Part shown: piece by piece, positions 1 to 7,748 of the stretch
Position numbering within the stretch: position 1 is the first letter of the stretch
Layout of the letters: each line of letters begins with the position of its first letter
NCBI GenBank assembly: GCA_963739975.1
Contig: CAVUCK010000019.1
Coordinates: 186,001 to 250,000 of the forward strand
From: JALZMG01 sp963739975
GTDB lineage: Bacteria; Actinomycetota; Acidimicrobiia; Acidimicrobiales; Ilumatobacteraceae
Reading direction: 5' to 3'
DNA: 64,000 bases
Made by a program: the position numbers and the translations under genes
Notes under the pieces: model-generated
The model's input: the letters and a program-made list of their open reading frames with translations, nothing else
Told to the model about the DNA's origin: nothing
Database searches by the model: none

Positions 1-1
1 C

Positions 2-301
2 CCGCAGGGGGAGGACTGGCTCGTGCTCCGGGATGGCGACGGTCAGGCGCGCCTGGCCGTGCAGCGCGTCGCCGAGCTGCCAGCGTCCACGTGGCCGGAG
101 GCGGAGGTGCCCCAGCAACTTCACCTCGACCTGACCGTCGGAGACGTCGAGGCGCTGGCGGTCCAGCGCGACCGGGCGCTCGCGCTCGGCGCGACGGTGC
201 TGCGCGATCGGTCCACCGATCCCGAGGAGCCGCTGTACGTGTTCGCCGACCCGGCCGGCCACCCGTTCTGCATCTTCGTGTCGCCGGACCACCCCGGCTG
301 A
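2..301 (+). CDS. VOC (glyoxalase-like) family protein, 5' end outside window
   Basis: This is the C-terminal ~100 residues of a vicinal-oxygen-chelate fold protein. The frame is open from base 2, so the real start lies upstream; an internal ATG at 23 would leave only 92 residues. The end 'LYVFADPAGHPFCIF' is the typical last strand of small glyoxalase/bleomycin-resistance-like proteins, and the DPAGHPFC string recurs in the VOC gene at 48855-49250, suggesting paralogy. Substrate and metal cannot be read from the sequence. It converges on the operon at 425-1691, with a palindromic repeat in the gap. Confidence 0.8.
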   Translation, partial: PQGEDWLVLRDGDGQARLAVQRVAELPASTWPEAEVPQQLHLDLTVGDVEALAVQRDRALALGATVLRDRSTDPEEPLYVFADPAGHPFCIFVSPDHPG

Positions 302-330
302 CGGCCCACGATCGCTCGGACCGTCTGGCT

Positions 331-389
331 GAACCTCAATCGCCCATCTGGGCGCGCAGGTTCTCGAACTTGAGAACCTCGGCGCCCAG
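331..389 (-). repeat. Family A palindromic repeat, copy 1 (third arm decayed)
   Basis: Bases 348-389 form a 42-nt imperfect palindrome whose arms begin CTGGGCGC and end GCGCCCAG, with GGTTCTC/GAGAACC in the stem. Read on the minus strand it is followed by GGGCGATTGAG, the linker seen in the other copies, but the third arm beyond the linker no longer matches. It lies between two convergent genes (stops at 301 and 425), where a bidirectional terminator role is possible. Other copies: 17675-17744, 27172-27241, 63607-63676. Confidence 0.85.
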
Positions 390-424
390 ATGGAGATGGC
401 CATCGGTGGCCCGGGCGGCGCCGT

Positions 425-868
425 TCAGTGCCAGTCGCTGATCGGGACGTCGTCGGGCGACGGGGATCCGGCGCCCGTCTCGATCAGGGCCTTGAGGCTG
501 AGGAGGAAGACCGCCCACTTGGTGCTGCAGTGCGACAGGAACTCCACGGGCTCGGCCCAGCCCTCGTGGGTGAAGCGCACGATGGTGAAGCCGTCGCGGT
601 GGGAGAGGCGCCAGTCGATGGTGGTGCCGATCCACTCGGGGGGCCCATCGGTGACTCGCCACCGGACCAGCTCGCCCGGCGTGAGCTCGAGCACCTCCAT
701 GTCGAACCCGCCCTGGGGGAATCGGAACTCGATCTTGCCCCCCAGGCCGGGGTCGCCGTGGGTGTCGGTCGTCCACCAGCCGGAGAGGCCGTCGATGGTG
801 GTGAGAGCGGCGTAGACGTCGTCGGTGGACGACGATCGGACGCCGATGCGGTGGTGGATGTCGGTCAT
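425..868 (-). CDS. SRPBCC/AHSA1-like protein
   Basis: 147 residues with the START/SRPBCC (AHSA1-type) layout: an N-terminal 'VYAALTTIDGLSGWW' helix-strand typical of the family, central strands with 'EVLELTPGELVRWRV', and a long C-terminal helix. Such proteins form a deep hydrophobic pocket; ligand unknown. The ATG overlaps the TGA of the upstream ArsR gene (ATGA, 865-868), and GAGGAGAAG just upstream is a good ribosome binding site. It is the last gene of a three-gene operon beginning with another SRPBCC gene at 1691, presumably repressed by the ArsR protein between them. Confidence 0.85.
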   Translation of the reverse strand: MTDIHHRIGVRSSSTDDVYAALTTIDGLSGWWTTDTHGDPGLGGKIEFRFPQGGFDMEVLELTPGELVRWRVTDGPPEWIGTTIDWRLSHRDGFTIVRFTHEGWAEPVEFLSHCSTKWAVFLLSLKALIETGAGSPSPDDVPISDWH

Positions 869-1230
869 GTTCTTCTCCTCGTCGGTTTGGGTGACTGCTG
901 CTTCTGGCGTTCGAGGTCCTCGGCGATGCGGGCGATGCGGGCGAGGCGGCCGTCCCAGCTGGAGCTGACGTCGGCGAGTTGCTCGGCGGCCTTGGCCAGT
1001 TGGGTGTCATCGACGCGGTAGCGGCGCTCGCGACCGGAGGCGGCACCGTGGACGAGGCCAGCCCGGTCGAGCACGGTCAGGTGCTTGGCCACGGCTTGGC
1101 GGGTGACCGGCAGCCGGTCGCTCAACGAGGTGGCCGTGCCGGTTCCATCGACCAGCAGGAGGTCGAGCATTCGGCGCCGGGTCGGGTCGCCCACGGCCGA
1201 CCACAGCTGGTCGTCGATGGCGGCGGTCAC
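865..1230 (-). CDS. ArsR-family winged-helix repressor
   Basis: 121 residues. 'LWSAVGDPTRRRMLDLLL' is the classic ArsR/SmtB first helix, and 'LSDRLPVTRQAVAKHLTVL' is the helix-turn-helix, followed by a wing 'GRERRYRV'. There are no metal-binding cysteines, so it is of the non-metal ArsR type that often accompanies SRPBCC genes. The start is GTG at 1230, overlapping the TGA of the upstream SRPBCC gene (GTGA); its own stop overlaps the next gene's ATG. It probably binds the perfect inverted repeat at 1704-1728 and represses its own operon (inferred). Confidence 0.9.
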   Translation of the reverse strand: MTAAIDDQLWSAVGDPTRRRMLDLLLVDGTGTATSLSDRLPVTRQAVAKHLTVLDRAGLVHGAASGRERRYRVDDTQLAKAAEQLADVSSSWDGRLARIARIAEDLERQKQQSPKPTRRRT

Positions 1231-1691
1231 GATGCCACCTCGACCGTGGCGGCGTAGGCGGCGAGGCGCGGCAGGTAGTGGTCCCAGCCCTCGCCGTGCT
1301 CCCGGTACTGCTGCTCGAGGACGGCGACCTCCCAGCCCTTCTGGCGGAAGCCCGTCTCGGTCATCCGCAGCTGGGTTCTCCCGCCGCGGGCGGACAGCTC
1401 GAACGTGACGAGCAGCGAGTTGCCGTCATGGGCGTCCTCGCCGTCCGGCGAGACCCACCGGAACGAGAACAGCCGCGGCGGCTCGGCCTCGACGACGGTG
1501 ATCTGGGGGATCTGGGCGTCGCCTGACGACCGGTCGCCGAACACGAGCTCGCCGACCGCGCCGGGGGTTGGATCGACCACTGCCTCGTCGGGCCACCACT
1601 GCGTCAAGTGCTCGGGACTGGTGATGACCTCGAACACGGTCGCCGGCGAGGCGTCGATCTCGATCTCCCGCTCGATCTTCCCGTACTCCAT
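1227..1691 (-). CDS. SRPBCC/AHSA1-like protein, first gene of operon
   Basis: 154 residues from ATG 1691, chosen over in-frame ATGs further upstream because AAAGGA sits 6 nt before it. The fold is AHSA1-like: 'IDASPATVFEVITSPEHL' and 'WWPDEAVVDPTPGAVGELVF' at the N-terminus, 'FSFRWV' in the middle, and a C-terminal helix with 'GEGWDHYLPRL'. It overlaps the downstream ArsR gene by 4 bases. This family is commonly annotated as activator of Hsp90 ATPase-like, but no Hsp90 connection is visible here; a small-molecule binding role is likelier. The operator palindrome covers its leader. Confidence 0.85.
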   Translation of the reverse strand: MEYGKIEREIEIDASPATVFEVITSPEHLTQWWPDEAVVDPTPGAVGELVFGDRSSGDAQIPQITVVEAEPPRLFSFRWVSPDGEDAHDGNSLLVTFELSARGGRTQLRMTETGFRQKGWEVAVLEQQYREHGEGWDHYLPRLAAYAATVEVAS

Positions 1692-1703
1692 CTGGTGTCC
1701 TTT

Positions 1704-1728
1704 CATACGCAACTTGTTGTTGCGTATG
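1704..1728. promoter_or_regulatory. Perfect operator-like inverted repeat
   Basis: Two perfect 10-base arms, CATACGCAAC and GTTGCGTATG, separated by 5 bases (TTGTT), end 12 bases before the ATG at 1691. It is an AT-richer island in GC-rich DNA and lies where an ArsR-family dimer would block transcription of 1691-425. Binding by the 865-1230 protein is inferred. Confidence 0.75.
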
Positions 1729-1927
1729 AGTGTGCCCGAGCCAGCAAGAAAACGCAACCATCAATTGCGCGTTGTGCGACAAGGTCGAACCCAGGTCCGA
1801 AGCGAGCCTGGGAATCAGCGCTGGTGGACGAATCGCCGCGTCCGCCGATCGGTGGACGTCCGCCTCCCCGTGCGCATCGGTCGATCGGCCGATACCGGCC
1901 ACGCCGCGCTTCGCTCACGCTCGAGCC

Positions 1928-2122
1928 ATGGAGCGCCGACAGATCATCAACCCCGAGCCGACACCGACGACACGGCTGACCGACTGCCCATGCGGCCGTG
2001 AGCCCACGCATCTGATCTCGTCGCAGGGCCACGTCGCATACCACCGGTGCGCGTGCGGACGGGCAGTCGCGGCGTTGGTGCGCCGCACCTCCAGCGGTCG
2101 ACGCGCGCTGGCCGTTGCGTAG
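1928..2122 (+). CDS. Small putative zinc-ribbon protein
   Basis: 64 residues from ATG 1928. The centre has two Cys-X-Cys-Gly knuckles, CPCGREPTHL and CACGRAVA, about 21 residues apart with histidines between, as in small zinc ribbons. No strong ribosome binding site is visible and the family is not recognised. The balanced composition and the paired knuckles argue for a real gene over a chance frame, but this is a moderate call. It stands alone between the ArsR/SRPBCC operon, which runs away from it, and a convergent hydrolase gene. Confidence 0.5.
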   Translation: MERRQIINPEPTPTTRLTDCPCGREPTHLISSQGHVAYHRCACGRAVAALVRRTSSGRRALAVA

Positions 2123-2152
2123 TCGGCGGCGACGCCGTCGGTCGTCGGACTG

Positions 2153-3310
2153 CTACTGCAGCGTCTGGTCGAGCCAGTCGAACGTCGCGGTCCAGAACAC
2201 GATCGAGCCCATCCCCTCGCAGTGGCCTTCGGCCCCCTCGTTGCGGAGAAATCGACGGAACGTCTTCGGGCTCGTGAGGGCGTCGAACAGCTGCTGACCC
2301 TGCCCGGTCGAGACCAGGTCGGTCTCGTTGTCGGTGACGAGGCTGGGGCAGGTGACCTTTGGCGCCTGCTCGATGCAGTTGTAGCGGCGCATCTCGCCGG
2401 CGTACGCGCGCGGCGTCGTCAAGCCGTGGGTGGCCATGCGCGCTTCGAAGAACGCCTTCACCGCCGGGTTCTGCAGCAGCGCGTCCCATTGGGCGTCGGC
2501 CCCCGGGTCGTCGACCGTCTTCCACAGCTCACCGAACCGCTGGGCGAGTGAGGCCGAGATGTCGTACTGGCCCGGGTCAGCCACCATCGCCGCCAGTCGC
2601 GGCTCGTTCGATGCGCCTCGTGGCGCCAGGAGGCCACCGAACGACCGGCCGACGAGTACCAGCCGGTTGGGATCGACGTTCGGCTGGGCCAGCACGAGAT
2701 CGACCATTCCGGGGACCACGTTCTCCCAGTCCGGCCGCATCGGTTGACGGCGCTTGTAGAGCACCTCGCCGGTTCCCGGACCGTCGAGCCCGGCGAAGGC
2801 CCAGCCGCGGTCGATCGCCGGGTACACCGCGGAGTACGTCTCCTCGGCTGTGCCGTCGTAGCCACCGATGTGCAGGATCGTCGGGAACGGACCTTCGCCG
2901 GCAGGTGCGAAGAGGTACCCGGGCGTGTCGCCCTCCAGGACTGCGCCGGATTGGGCGAGGTGCGGCAACGCCGACCGGAAGGCCTTGACGCTGGCGGCGT
3001 ACGCCGTCGTGAGCTCGTGGCCGTCCAGGTCGTCGCGATGCCAGAAGAACGCCTGGCGGTAGTACTCCGCGGCTCGGAGGTGCTGGCTGGCCGCGCTGAC
3101 CGTTCGGCCGGCAGCCAGTGCGTCATCGGCCTGCTTCACCAGCCCGTCGGCGAAGCCTGACCACGCCGCGTACCAACTGTCACGGTCACCCGGTGTGATT
3201 TGCGACGCGATGTACAGGCACTCGCCGACGTTGGCCATGCCGGCGTCGCACTTCCCGACGGTGCGCTGCAGCTGACCATCAAAGCTCTCGTCGTCGAAGA
3301 ACAACTTCAC
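2153..3310 (-). CDS. Alpha/beta hydrolase, FrsA/DUF1100-like
   Basis: 385 residues starting at GTG 3310, preceded by TTGGAGGT at 5-nt spacing; a longer frame upstream reads as non-coding. The N-terminal ~130 residues form a helical cap ('LRAAEYYRQAFFWH'), then an alpha/beta-hydrolase core: oxyanion region 'ILHIGGYDG', nucleophile elbow 'VGRSFGGLL' (Ser in G-R-S-F-G-G), and a late His in 'EGAEGHCEG'. Cap plus core resembles the FrsA/dihydropseudooxynicotine-hydrolase group, which attack esters or C-C bonds. Substrate unknown. It is not clearly in an operon. Confidence 0.85.
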   Translation of the reverse strand: MKLFFDDESFDGQLQRTVGKCDAGMANVGECLYIASQITPGDRDSWYAAWSGFADGLVKQADDALAAGRTVSAASQHLRAAEYYRQAFFWHRDDLDGHELTTAYAASVKAFRSALPHLAQSGAVLEGDTPGYLFAPAGEGPFPTILHIGGYDGTAEETYSAVYPAIDRGWAFAGLDGPGTGEVLYKRRQPMRPDWENVVPGMVDLVLAQPNVDPNRLVLVGRSFGGLLAPRGASNEPRLAAMVADPGQYDISASLAQRFGELWKTVDDPGADAQWDALLQNPAVKAFFEARMATHGLTTPRAYAGEMRRYNCIEQAPKVTCPSLVTDNETDLVSTGQGQQLFDALTSPKTFRRFLRNEGAEGHCEGMGSIVFWTATFDWLDQTLQ

Positions 3311-3445
3311 TACCGACCTCCAAGGTTTTTCCGGCAGGCATCGTGACACGTCGGCTGTCGATCGCTCCACCCTGCAGTCCATCCACGATCCGGACCGGCT
3401 CATTGTCGACGCTTCGCGGCGGACGCCGAGCTCGACGTCAGCTCG

Positions 3446-4156
3446 CTACGCGCCGAGCTGAGCGAGGTCGCGGTTGGCGTAGCGGTTGTGCCAGAACGCT
3501 TCCTCGAACACGGTGTAGAGGCACTCCCGCACGGGGTTCGTGCCGTTCTCGAGCACGTCGACCGGTCGTGAGAAGTCGTTCGGCGACATCGATGCGAGGT
3601 AGTCGCCGAAGCGCGTGGCTCGATCGGCGCGCACGGCGAGCGCCTCGGAGACCGACGGCGCCAGGTCGGCGTCGAGTCCGGGCCACGGGAAGTCGACGGA
3701 TCCGCTGTTCGGCAGCCCGCTCGGATGGAAGCCGGCCCCGAGGATCGGAGCGGTGAACCACTTGTCGATCGCGAACACGAGGTGGCGCAGCGTCTGGACG
3801 AACGACCACTCGCCGCCGACCGACTCGTGCAGCGCCGGTTCAGGGAGCGCTCGTGCCCGGGTGATCGTCGTCGCCCACACCGCTTCGAGCGCCGCCCACG
3901 CCGCCCGCATGCCCTCCTGGTCGGTGGGCCGGAGCATCGCCCGCAGCGGGTACCACGGGTCGCGCTCGTTGACGAAGGCCGTCACGTCGACGCCGTTGAC
4001 GACGACGGTTTCGACGAGCGCGTCGATGTTCACGTTGACCAGCCAGGCATGGCTGATCGTGGCGTTGGTGAGGTTCACGTCGCGGAACGTGGCGCCGCTG
4101 AGATCGGCGCCCCAGAACACCGCCCCCGTGAGATCCCCCTCGAACTCTTCCGGCAT
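3446..4156 (-). CDS. Pentapeptide-repeat plus DinB-like protein
   Basis: 236 residues from ATG 4156, with TAGGAGGC 5 nt upstream. The N-terminal ~45 residues contain pentapeptide-like repeats (LTGAVFWGADLSGATFRDVNL). The rest is a DinB/YfiT-type four-helix bundle with 'SFVQTLRHLVFAIDKWF', the usual helix carrying a metal-binding His, and a late His in 'FEEAFWHNRYANRDL'. DinB proteins are metal-dependent thiol- or bacillithiol/mycothiol-linked enzymes, or have unknown function. It lies 8 bases after the SDR gene and is probably co-transcribed with it. Confidence 0.85.
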   Translation of the reverse strand: MPEEFEGDLTGAVFWGADLSGATFRDVNLTNATISHAWLVNVNIDALVETVVVNGVDVTAFVNERDPWYPLRAMLRPTDQEGMRAAWAALEAVWATTITRARALPEPALHESVGGEWSFVQTLRHLVFAIDKWFTAPILGAGFHPSGLPNSGSVDFPWPGLDADLAPSVSEALAVRADRATRFGDYLASMSPNDFSRPVDVLENGTNPVRECLYTVFEEAFWHNRYANRDLAQLGA

Positions 4157-4164
4157 GCTGCCTC

Positions 4165-5004
4165 CTATCGCAGGCTGGTCAGCCCGCCGTCGACGACGAG
4201 GGTCTGCCCGGTGACGTACGCCGATTCGTCCGACAGCAGGAACACGGCGGCGTAGGCCGTCTCCCATCCGGTCCCCTGCCGGCCCAAGGGCACGGGAGTG
4301 CGCGAACGCGAGGGCCGGCCGCGGGACGCGGCTCGCCCGAGCGGCGTGTCCATCAGGCCTGGTGCGACGATGTTGGCGCGGACGCCGAGCCGCTCGCCTT
4401 CGAGGGCGACGTGGCGCATCAGCCCGCCGAGGGCCGCCTTGGACGCGTCATAGGCGGGGATGCGGCTGCCGGGCTTGATGGCGGCCACCGAGGAGATCAA
4501 CACGATCGAAGCGCCCGTGTCGAGCATCGGGAGCGCGGCCCGGACCGTCAGCATCGCGCCCCGCAGGTTCACGGCCAGGATGGCGTCCCAGCGCTCCGGC
4601 GTGGCCTCGGCGAGTCCGAGCCCGGCGGCGATGCCGACGTTGTAGACGACGCCGTCGAGGCCGCCGAGCGCCGTGCTCGCGTCAGCCACCATGGCGTCGA
4701 CGTCCGCAGGCTGCGCGACGTCGGCGACGAGCGCCGTGGCCTCGCCAGCGACGTCGACGATCGACCGCACCGTCTCCGCGGCCTGGTCGCCATCACGGTC
4801 GGCGGCCACGACGCGAGCACCCTCTCGTGCGCACAACACCGCGGTTGCCCGGCCGTTGCCGATCGGCGGGTCGGCGACGCCGTGATCGCTCTGGCCCGCG
4901 CCGACGACCAGGATCCGCCGCCCGCGCAACCGGCCACGGCCGGGTGCCTCGCCGCGCGACTCGGCGGGCAGCGCCGGCGCCGGATCCATCGAGTGCTCCG
5001 TCAT
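4165..5004 (-). CDS. Short-chain dehydrogenase/reductase
   Basis: 279 residues. Rossmann start 'ILVVGAGQSDHGV' replaces the usual TGxxxGIG with a longer glycine loop. Downstream are NAD(P)-site 'VADVAQPADVD', 'NVGIAAG' (usually NNAG), catalytic Ser in 'IVLISSVAAI' and catalytic Tyr-Lys in 'AYDASKAALGG', then 'GVRANIVAPGLMDTPL' and the C-terminal 'YVTGQTLVVDGG'. It is a classical SDR oxidising or reducing an alcohol/ketone; substrate not identifiable. The start region may be extended, since the first ~28 residues are low-complexity. It is divergent from the aldo-keto reductase at 5039 over 34 bases. Confidence 0.9.
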   Translation of the reverse strand: MTEHSMDPAPALPAESRGEAPGRGRLRGRRILVVGAGQSDHGVADPPIGNGRATAVLCAREGARVVAADRDGDQAAETVRSIVDVAGEATALVADVAQPADVDAMVADASTALGGLDGVVYNVGIAAGLGLAEATPERWDAILAVNLRGAMLTVRAALPMLDTGASIVLISSVAAIKPGSRIPAYDASKAALGGLMRHVALEGERLGVRANIVAPGLMDTPLGRAASRGRPSRSRTPVPLGRQGTGWETAYAAVFLLSDESAYVTGQTLVVDGGLTSLR

Positions 5005-5038
5005 CCTCCCTCCTTAGCGGATCCGTCAAGATCATCGC

Positions 5039-5878
5039 GTGCGTCTCGGCAGCGCGATCGGTCTGGGGACGGCGCCGCTTGGGTCGATCGAGGGTGGTCC
5101 GCTGTGGTGGGGTCCGCAGGACCGGGCGGTCGCGGTGGCGACCGTGCGCGCCGCCCTGGACGTCGGCATCGACTGGGTCGACACGGCGCCGTTCTACGGG
5201 TGGGGACGGGCCGAAGAGATCGTCGGCGAGGGCATTCGAGGCCGACGCGACGACGTGAAGGTCCTCACGAAGTGCGGGACGATCCGGCGCCCCGACGGTT
5301 CGTGGGGCGAGGACGGCTCACCGGCCGCGATCCGGACCGGCCTGGACGAGAGCCTTGTGCGCCTCGGCACCGAGCACGTCGACGTGCTGCAGCTGCACGA
5401 TCCTGATCCGGACGTTCCCGTCGAAGAGACCGTCGGGACGATCGCCGAGTTGGTAGCGGCGGGCAAGGTCGGCCACATCGGGTTGTCCAACCATTCCGTC
5501 GACCTGCTGCGGCGGGCCCACGCCACGGCGCCGATCGAGGTCGTGCAGCACCAGTGGTCGATCCTCCACCATCCGCCGACGACCGACGCAGCGCGCCGGT
5601 GGTGCTCGGAGGTCGGCGCCGCCTTCCTCGCGTGGGCACCGCTGGCGTCGGGGTTCCTCGTCGACGGGTTCGACCCGCACGCCACTGATCCTGGCGACCT
5701 GCGTCGTCGGTTGCCCTGGGCGTCCGGCGACGGGGCCGAGCAACTGGCGATCGTCCGCGCCGAGGCAGCGTCAGCAGGGCGGTCGCTGCGCGACCACGCG
5801 TTGGCATGGGCGACGGCTTCGGCGTACGTGATCGTCGGCGCCCGCACGCCCGCCGAGGTTCGTGCGCTGGCGACCTGA
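5039..5878 (+). CDS. Aldo/keto reductase
   Basis: 279 residues from GTG 5039. The catalytic tetrad is visible: Asp in 'DWVDTAPFYGWG', the Tyr 5 residues later, Lys in 'VLTKCG', and His in 'VLQLHDPD'. The NADPH end is shortened but shows 'AYVIVGARTPAEV'. The 'TAPFYG..AEEIVGEGIRGRR' pattern is typical of the AKR12/13-like and L-fucose-dehydrogenase-like groups. It would reduce an aldehyde or sugar with NADPH; no substrate is indicated. It shares a short divergent promoter region with the SDR at 5004. Confidence 0.92.
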   Translation: MRLGSAIGLGTAPLGSIEGGPLWWGPQDRAVAVATVRAALDVGIDWVDTAPFYGWGRAEEIVGEGIRGRRDDVKVLTKCGTIRRPDGSWGEDGSPAAIRTGLDESLVRLGTEHVDVLQLHDPDPDVPVEETVGTIAELVAAGKVGHIGLSNHSVDLLRRAHATAPIEVVQHQWSILHHPPTTDAARRWCSEVGAAFLAWAPLASGFLVDGFDPHATDPGDLRRRLPWASGDGAEQLAIVRAEAASAGRSLRDHALAWATASAYVIVGARTPAEVRALAT

Positions 5879-5985
5879 ACCCGCGCCGATCGCAGCGCGA
5901 TGAGCGATGAGCGGTCAACGACCGCCGATCTCTCACGTCGCTGGTCCGAACCGCGCCGATCGTCCCCCTCGTAGTCTGAGCTGGC

Positions 5986-7233
5986 GTGACGGCGGTGCCG
6001 ATGTCGAAGTTCCGGCGCCTCGCCATCACCCATGCGGCGATGATGGGCGGCGACGCGGCGATGCTCGTGGCCCTCGCCGACTCGCTGTTCTTGTCGATCG
6101 ACCCGAGCGCCGCCCGCGGTCGGGTGCTGCTGTTCCTGATCGTCAGCTTCGCGCCGTTCCTGGTGATCGCCCCGCTGGTCGGGCCGATGATCGACCGCGC
6201 CGCTGGCGGGCGGCGGGCCGTGATCCAGCTGATCGCCGCCGCCCGCATCGGCCTGGCCGTGGTGATGGCGATCTCCATCGACAACCTGGCGCTGTTCCCG
6301 CTCGTGCTCGTCGCCCTCGTCCTGCAGAAGGCCTACCTCGTGTCCAAGCAGGCGCTGGTGCCGTCGGTCGTGCGCACGGAGGCCGAGCTGGTCGAGGCCA
6401 ACTCCAAGCTCGGCGTCATCGCCGGACTGACTGGTGTCGTCGCCATCCTTCCCGCCGCGCTGTTGCAGCTCACGCCGTTGCGCGGCGCTGGGACACTCGT
6501 GTACTCGGGTCTGATCTTCGCCGCCGCCCTGGTCAGCGCGTCACGCCTGCCGGCCGACGTCGTGGCGGCCAAGCCGGAGCAGGCCGCCGAGCGGCGGCAA
6601 TTGCACTCCCGGCGGCTGCGGCTGGCGGCCGCGGCGATGCTGATGCTGCGCGCCGGCACCGGGTTCCTGTTCTTCCACCTCGCCTTCTGGCTGCGGACGC
6701 AGCCCGGCGGGTCGCTGTGGTTCGCCGTGGCCATCGGCCTCTCGGCGTTGGCCACGATGGTCGGCAACTCGTTCGCGCCGGCCATCGCCCGCCGCCTGCG
6801 CGAGGAGCTGATGCTCGTCGGCGCGCTCGGCCTGGCGGCGGTCAGCGGGGTCATCGCTGCCGTGCTCGGCGGCCCGGCGGCCGGCGCCTTCCTGGCGGCG
6901 ATGCTCAACCTGGCCGGAGCGGTGGGCCGCCTGGCCTTCGAGAGCATCGTCCAGCGCGACGCGCCCGAGGCCAACCGGGGTCGCGCCTTCGCCCAGTTCG
7001 AGACGCACTTCCAGTTCGCCTGGGCCGTCGCCGGCGTGATCCCGGTGATCGTGGTGATCCCCGGCGCCATCGGGTTCCTCGTCGTCGGCCTGGTCAGTGC
7101 GGCGGCACTGGTCAACTTCGTGATGGGCTCGCGTTCGATGGGTGCCCCACCCATTCGCGCCCGGCAACGGTCGCGGGTTCGTCGGCCGAGGGGCCTGCCG
7201 CCGCCGCTTCCGGGGTCGAGTCAGCCGTCGTAG
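5986..7233 (+). CDS. MFS-type transporter
   Basis: 415 residues from GTG 5986 (an ATG at 6001 is also possible). About ten to twelve hydrophobic segments run from 'VLLFLIVSFAPFLVIAPLVG' to 'GFLVVGLVSAAALVNFVMG'. The loop 'GPMIDRAAGGRRAV' matches the MFS loop 2-3 motif (G-x-x-x-D-R-x-x-x-R-R). The C-terminal 25 residues are basic/proline-rich. Substrate unknown; an efflux-type pump is the usual guess for this family. Its 3' end overlaps the convergent gene at 7221 by 13 bases. Confidence 0.88.
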   Translation: MTAVPMSKFRRLAITHAAMMGGDAAMLVALADSLFLSIDPSAARGRVLLFLIVSFAPFLVIAPLVGPMIDRAAGGRRAVIQLIAAARIGLAVVMAISIDNLALFPLVLVALVLQKAYLVSKQALVPSVVRTEAELVEANSKLGVIAGLTGVVAILPAALLQLTPLRGAGTLVYSGLIFAAALVSASRLPADVVAAKPEQAAERRQLHSRRLRLAAAAMLMLRAGTGFLFFHLAFWLRTQPGGSLWFAVAIGLSALATMVGNSFAPAIARRLREELMLVGALGLAAVSGVIAAVLGGPAAGAFLAAMLNLAGAVGRLAFESIVQRDAPEANRGRAFAQFETHFQFAWAVAGVIPVIVVIPGAIGFLVVGLVSAAALVNFVMGSRSMGAPPIRARQRSRVRRPRGLPPPLPGSSQPS

Positions 7234-7706
7234 AAGAACGGCTCGTGCAGGCCGACCAGCGCCCGCTGGCGCGGCGTGACCGCCCGCTCGATCGCCTCCG
7301 GCGTCAACTGGTTGACCTCCGTTGTCGGTCGGAGCCGCTGGGCGATGTCACGCCGGCCGTAGTGCACCTGCAGGAAGCACCGGCCGTCACCACCCGTTGC
7401 GGGAGTCCCGCGATGCCAGACGTCCGACACGAACAGGGCAACATCGCCGGCGTCGGCGGCGAGGAGCACCGGCGGACGCCCGTCGTCGGTCAGCTCGGGA
7501 TCGTCGGCCTGGTGGCGAGCGGCCAACCGGCCCGATCGATGGCTGCCCGGCACGACGGCGGTCGGGCCACACTCGATGGGGCAGTCCTTGACCATGATGT
7601 GGGCGCCGATGGCGAACACGGGAGAGGGGATCCGGTCGTCCCACTCGACGCCTTCGGGCCGGGGGACGTGGGGTCGCGCCGTCTCGGCCCAACTGCCCGT
7701 CGCCAC
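7221..7706 (-). CDS. PhyH-like dioxygenase, N-terminally shortened, possibly a remnant
   Basis: 161 residues, whereas phytanoyl-CoA dioxygenase-like proteins are usually 250-300. The C-terminal half is convincing: 'CGPTAVVPGSHRSGR', then 'VSDVWHRGTPATGG' with the distal iron-binding His, and 'RCFLQVHYGRRD' with the 2-oxoglutarate-binding Arg region. The usual HxD iron motif before the 'GP..VPGSH' segment is not recognisable. The frame continues upstream without ATG or GTG to the stop of the zincin gene (TGA 7749-7751). Either a GTG at 7706 starts a short protein, or this is a 5'-deleted remnant. Confidence 0.65.
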   Translation of the reverse strand: MATGSWAETARPHVPRPEGVEWDDRIPSPVFAIGAHIMVKDCPIECGPTAVVPGSHRSGRLAARHQADDPELTDDGRPPVLLAADAGDVALFVSDVWHRGTPATGGDGRCFLQVHYGRRDIAQRLRPTTEVNQLTPEAIERAVTPRQRALVGLHEPFFYDG

Positions 7707-7748
7707 ACGCCGGATCCGGTCGATAGCGACGGCCAGAACGAGCGCGCG

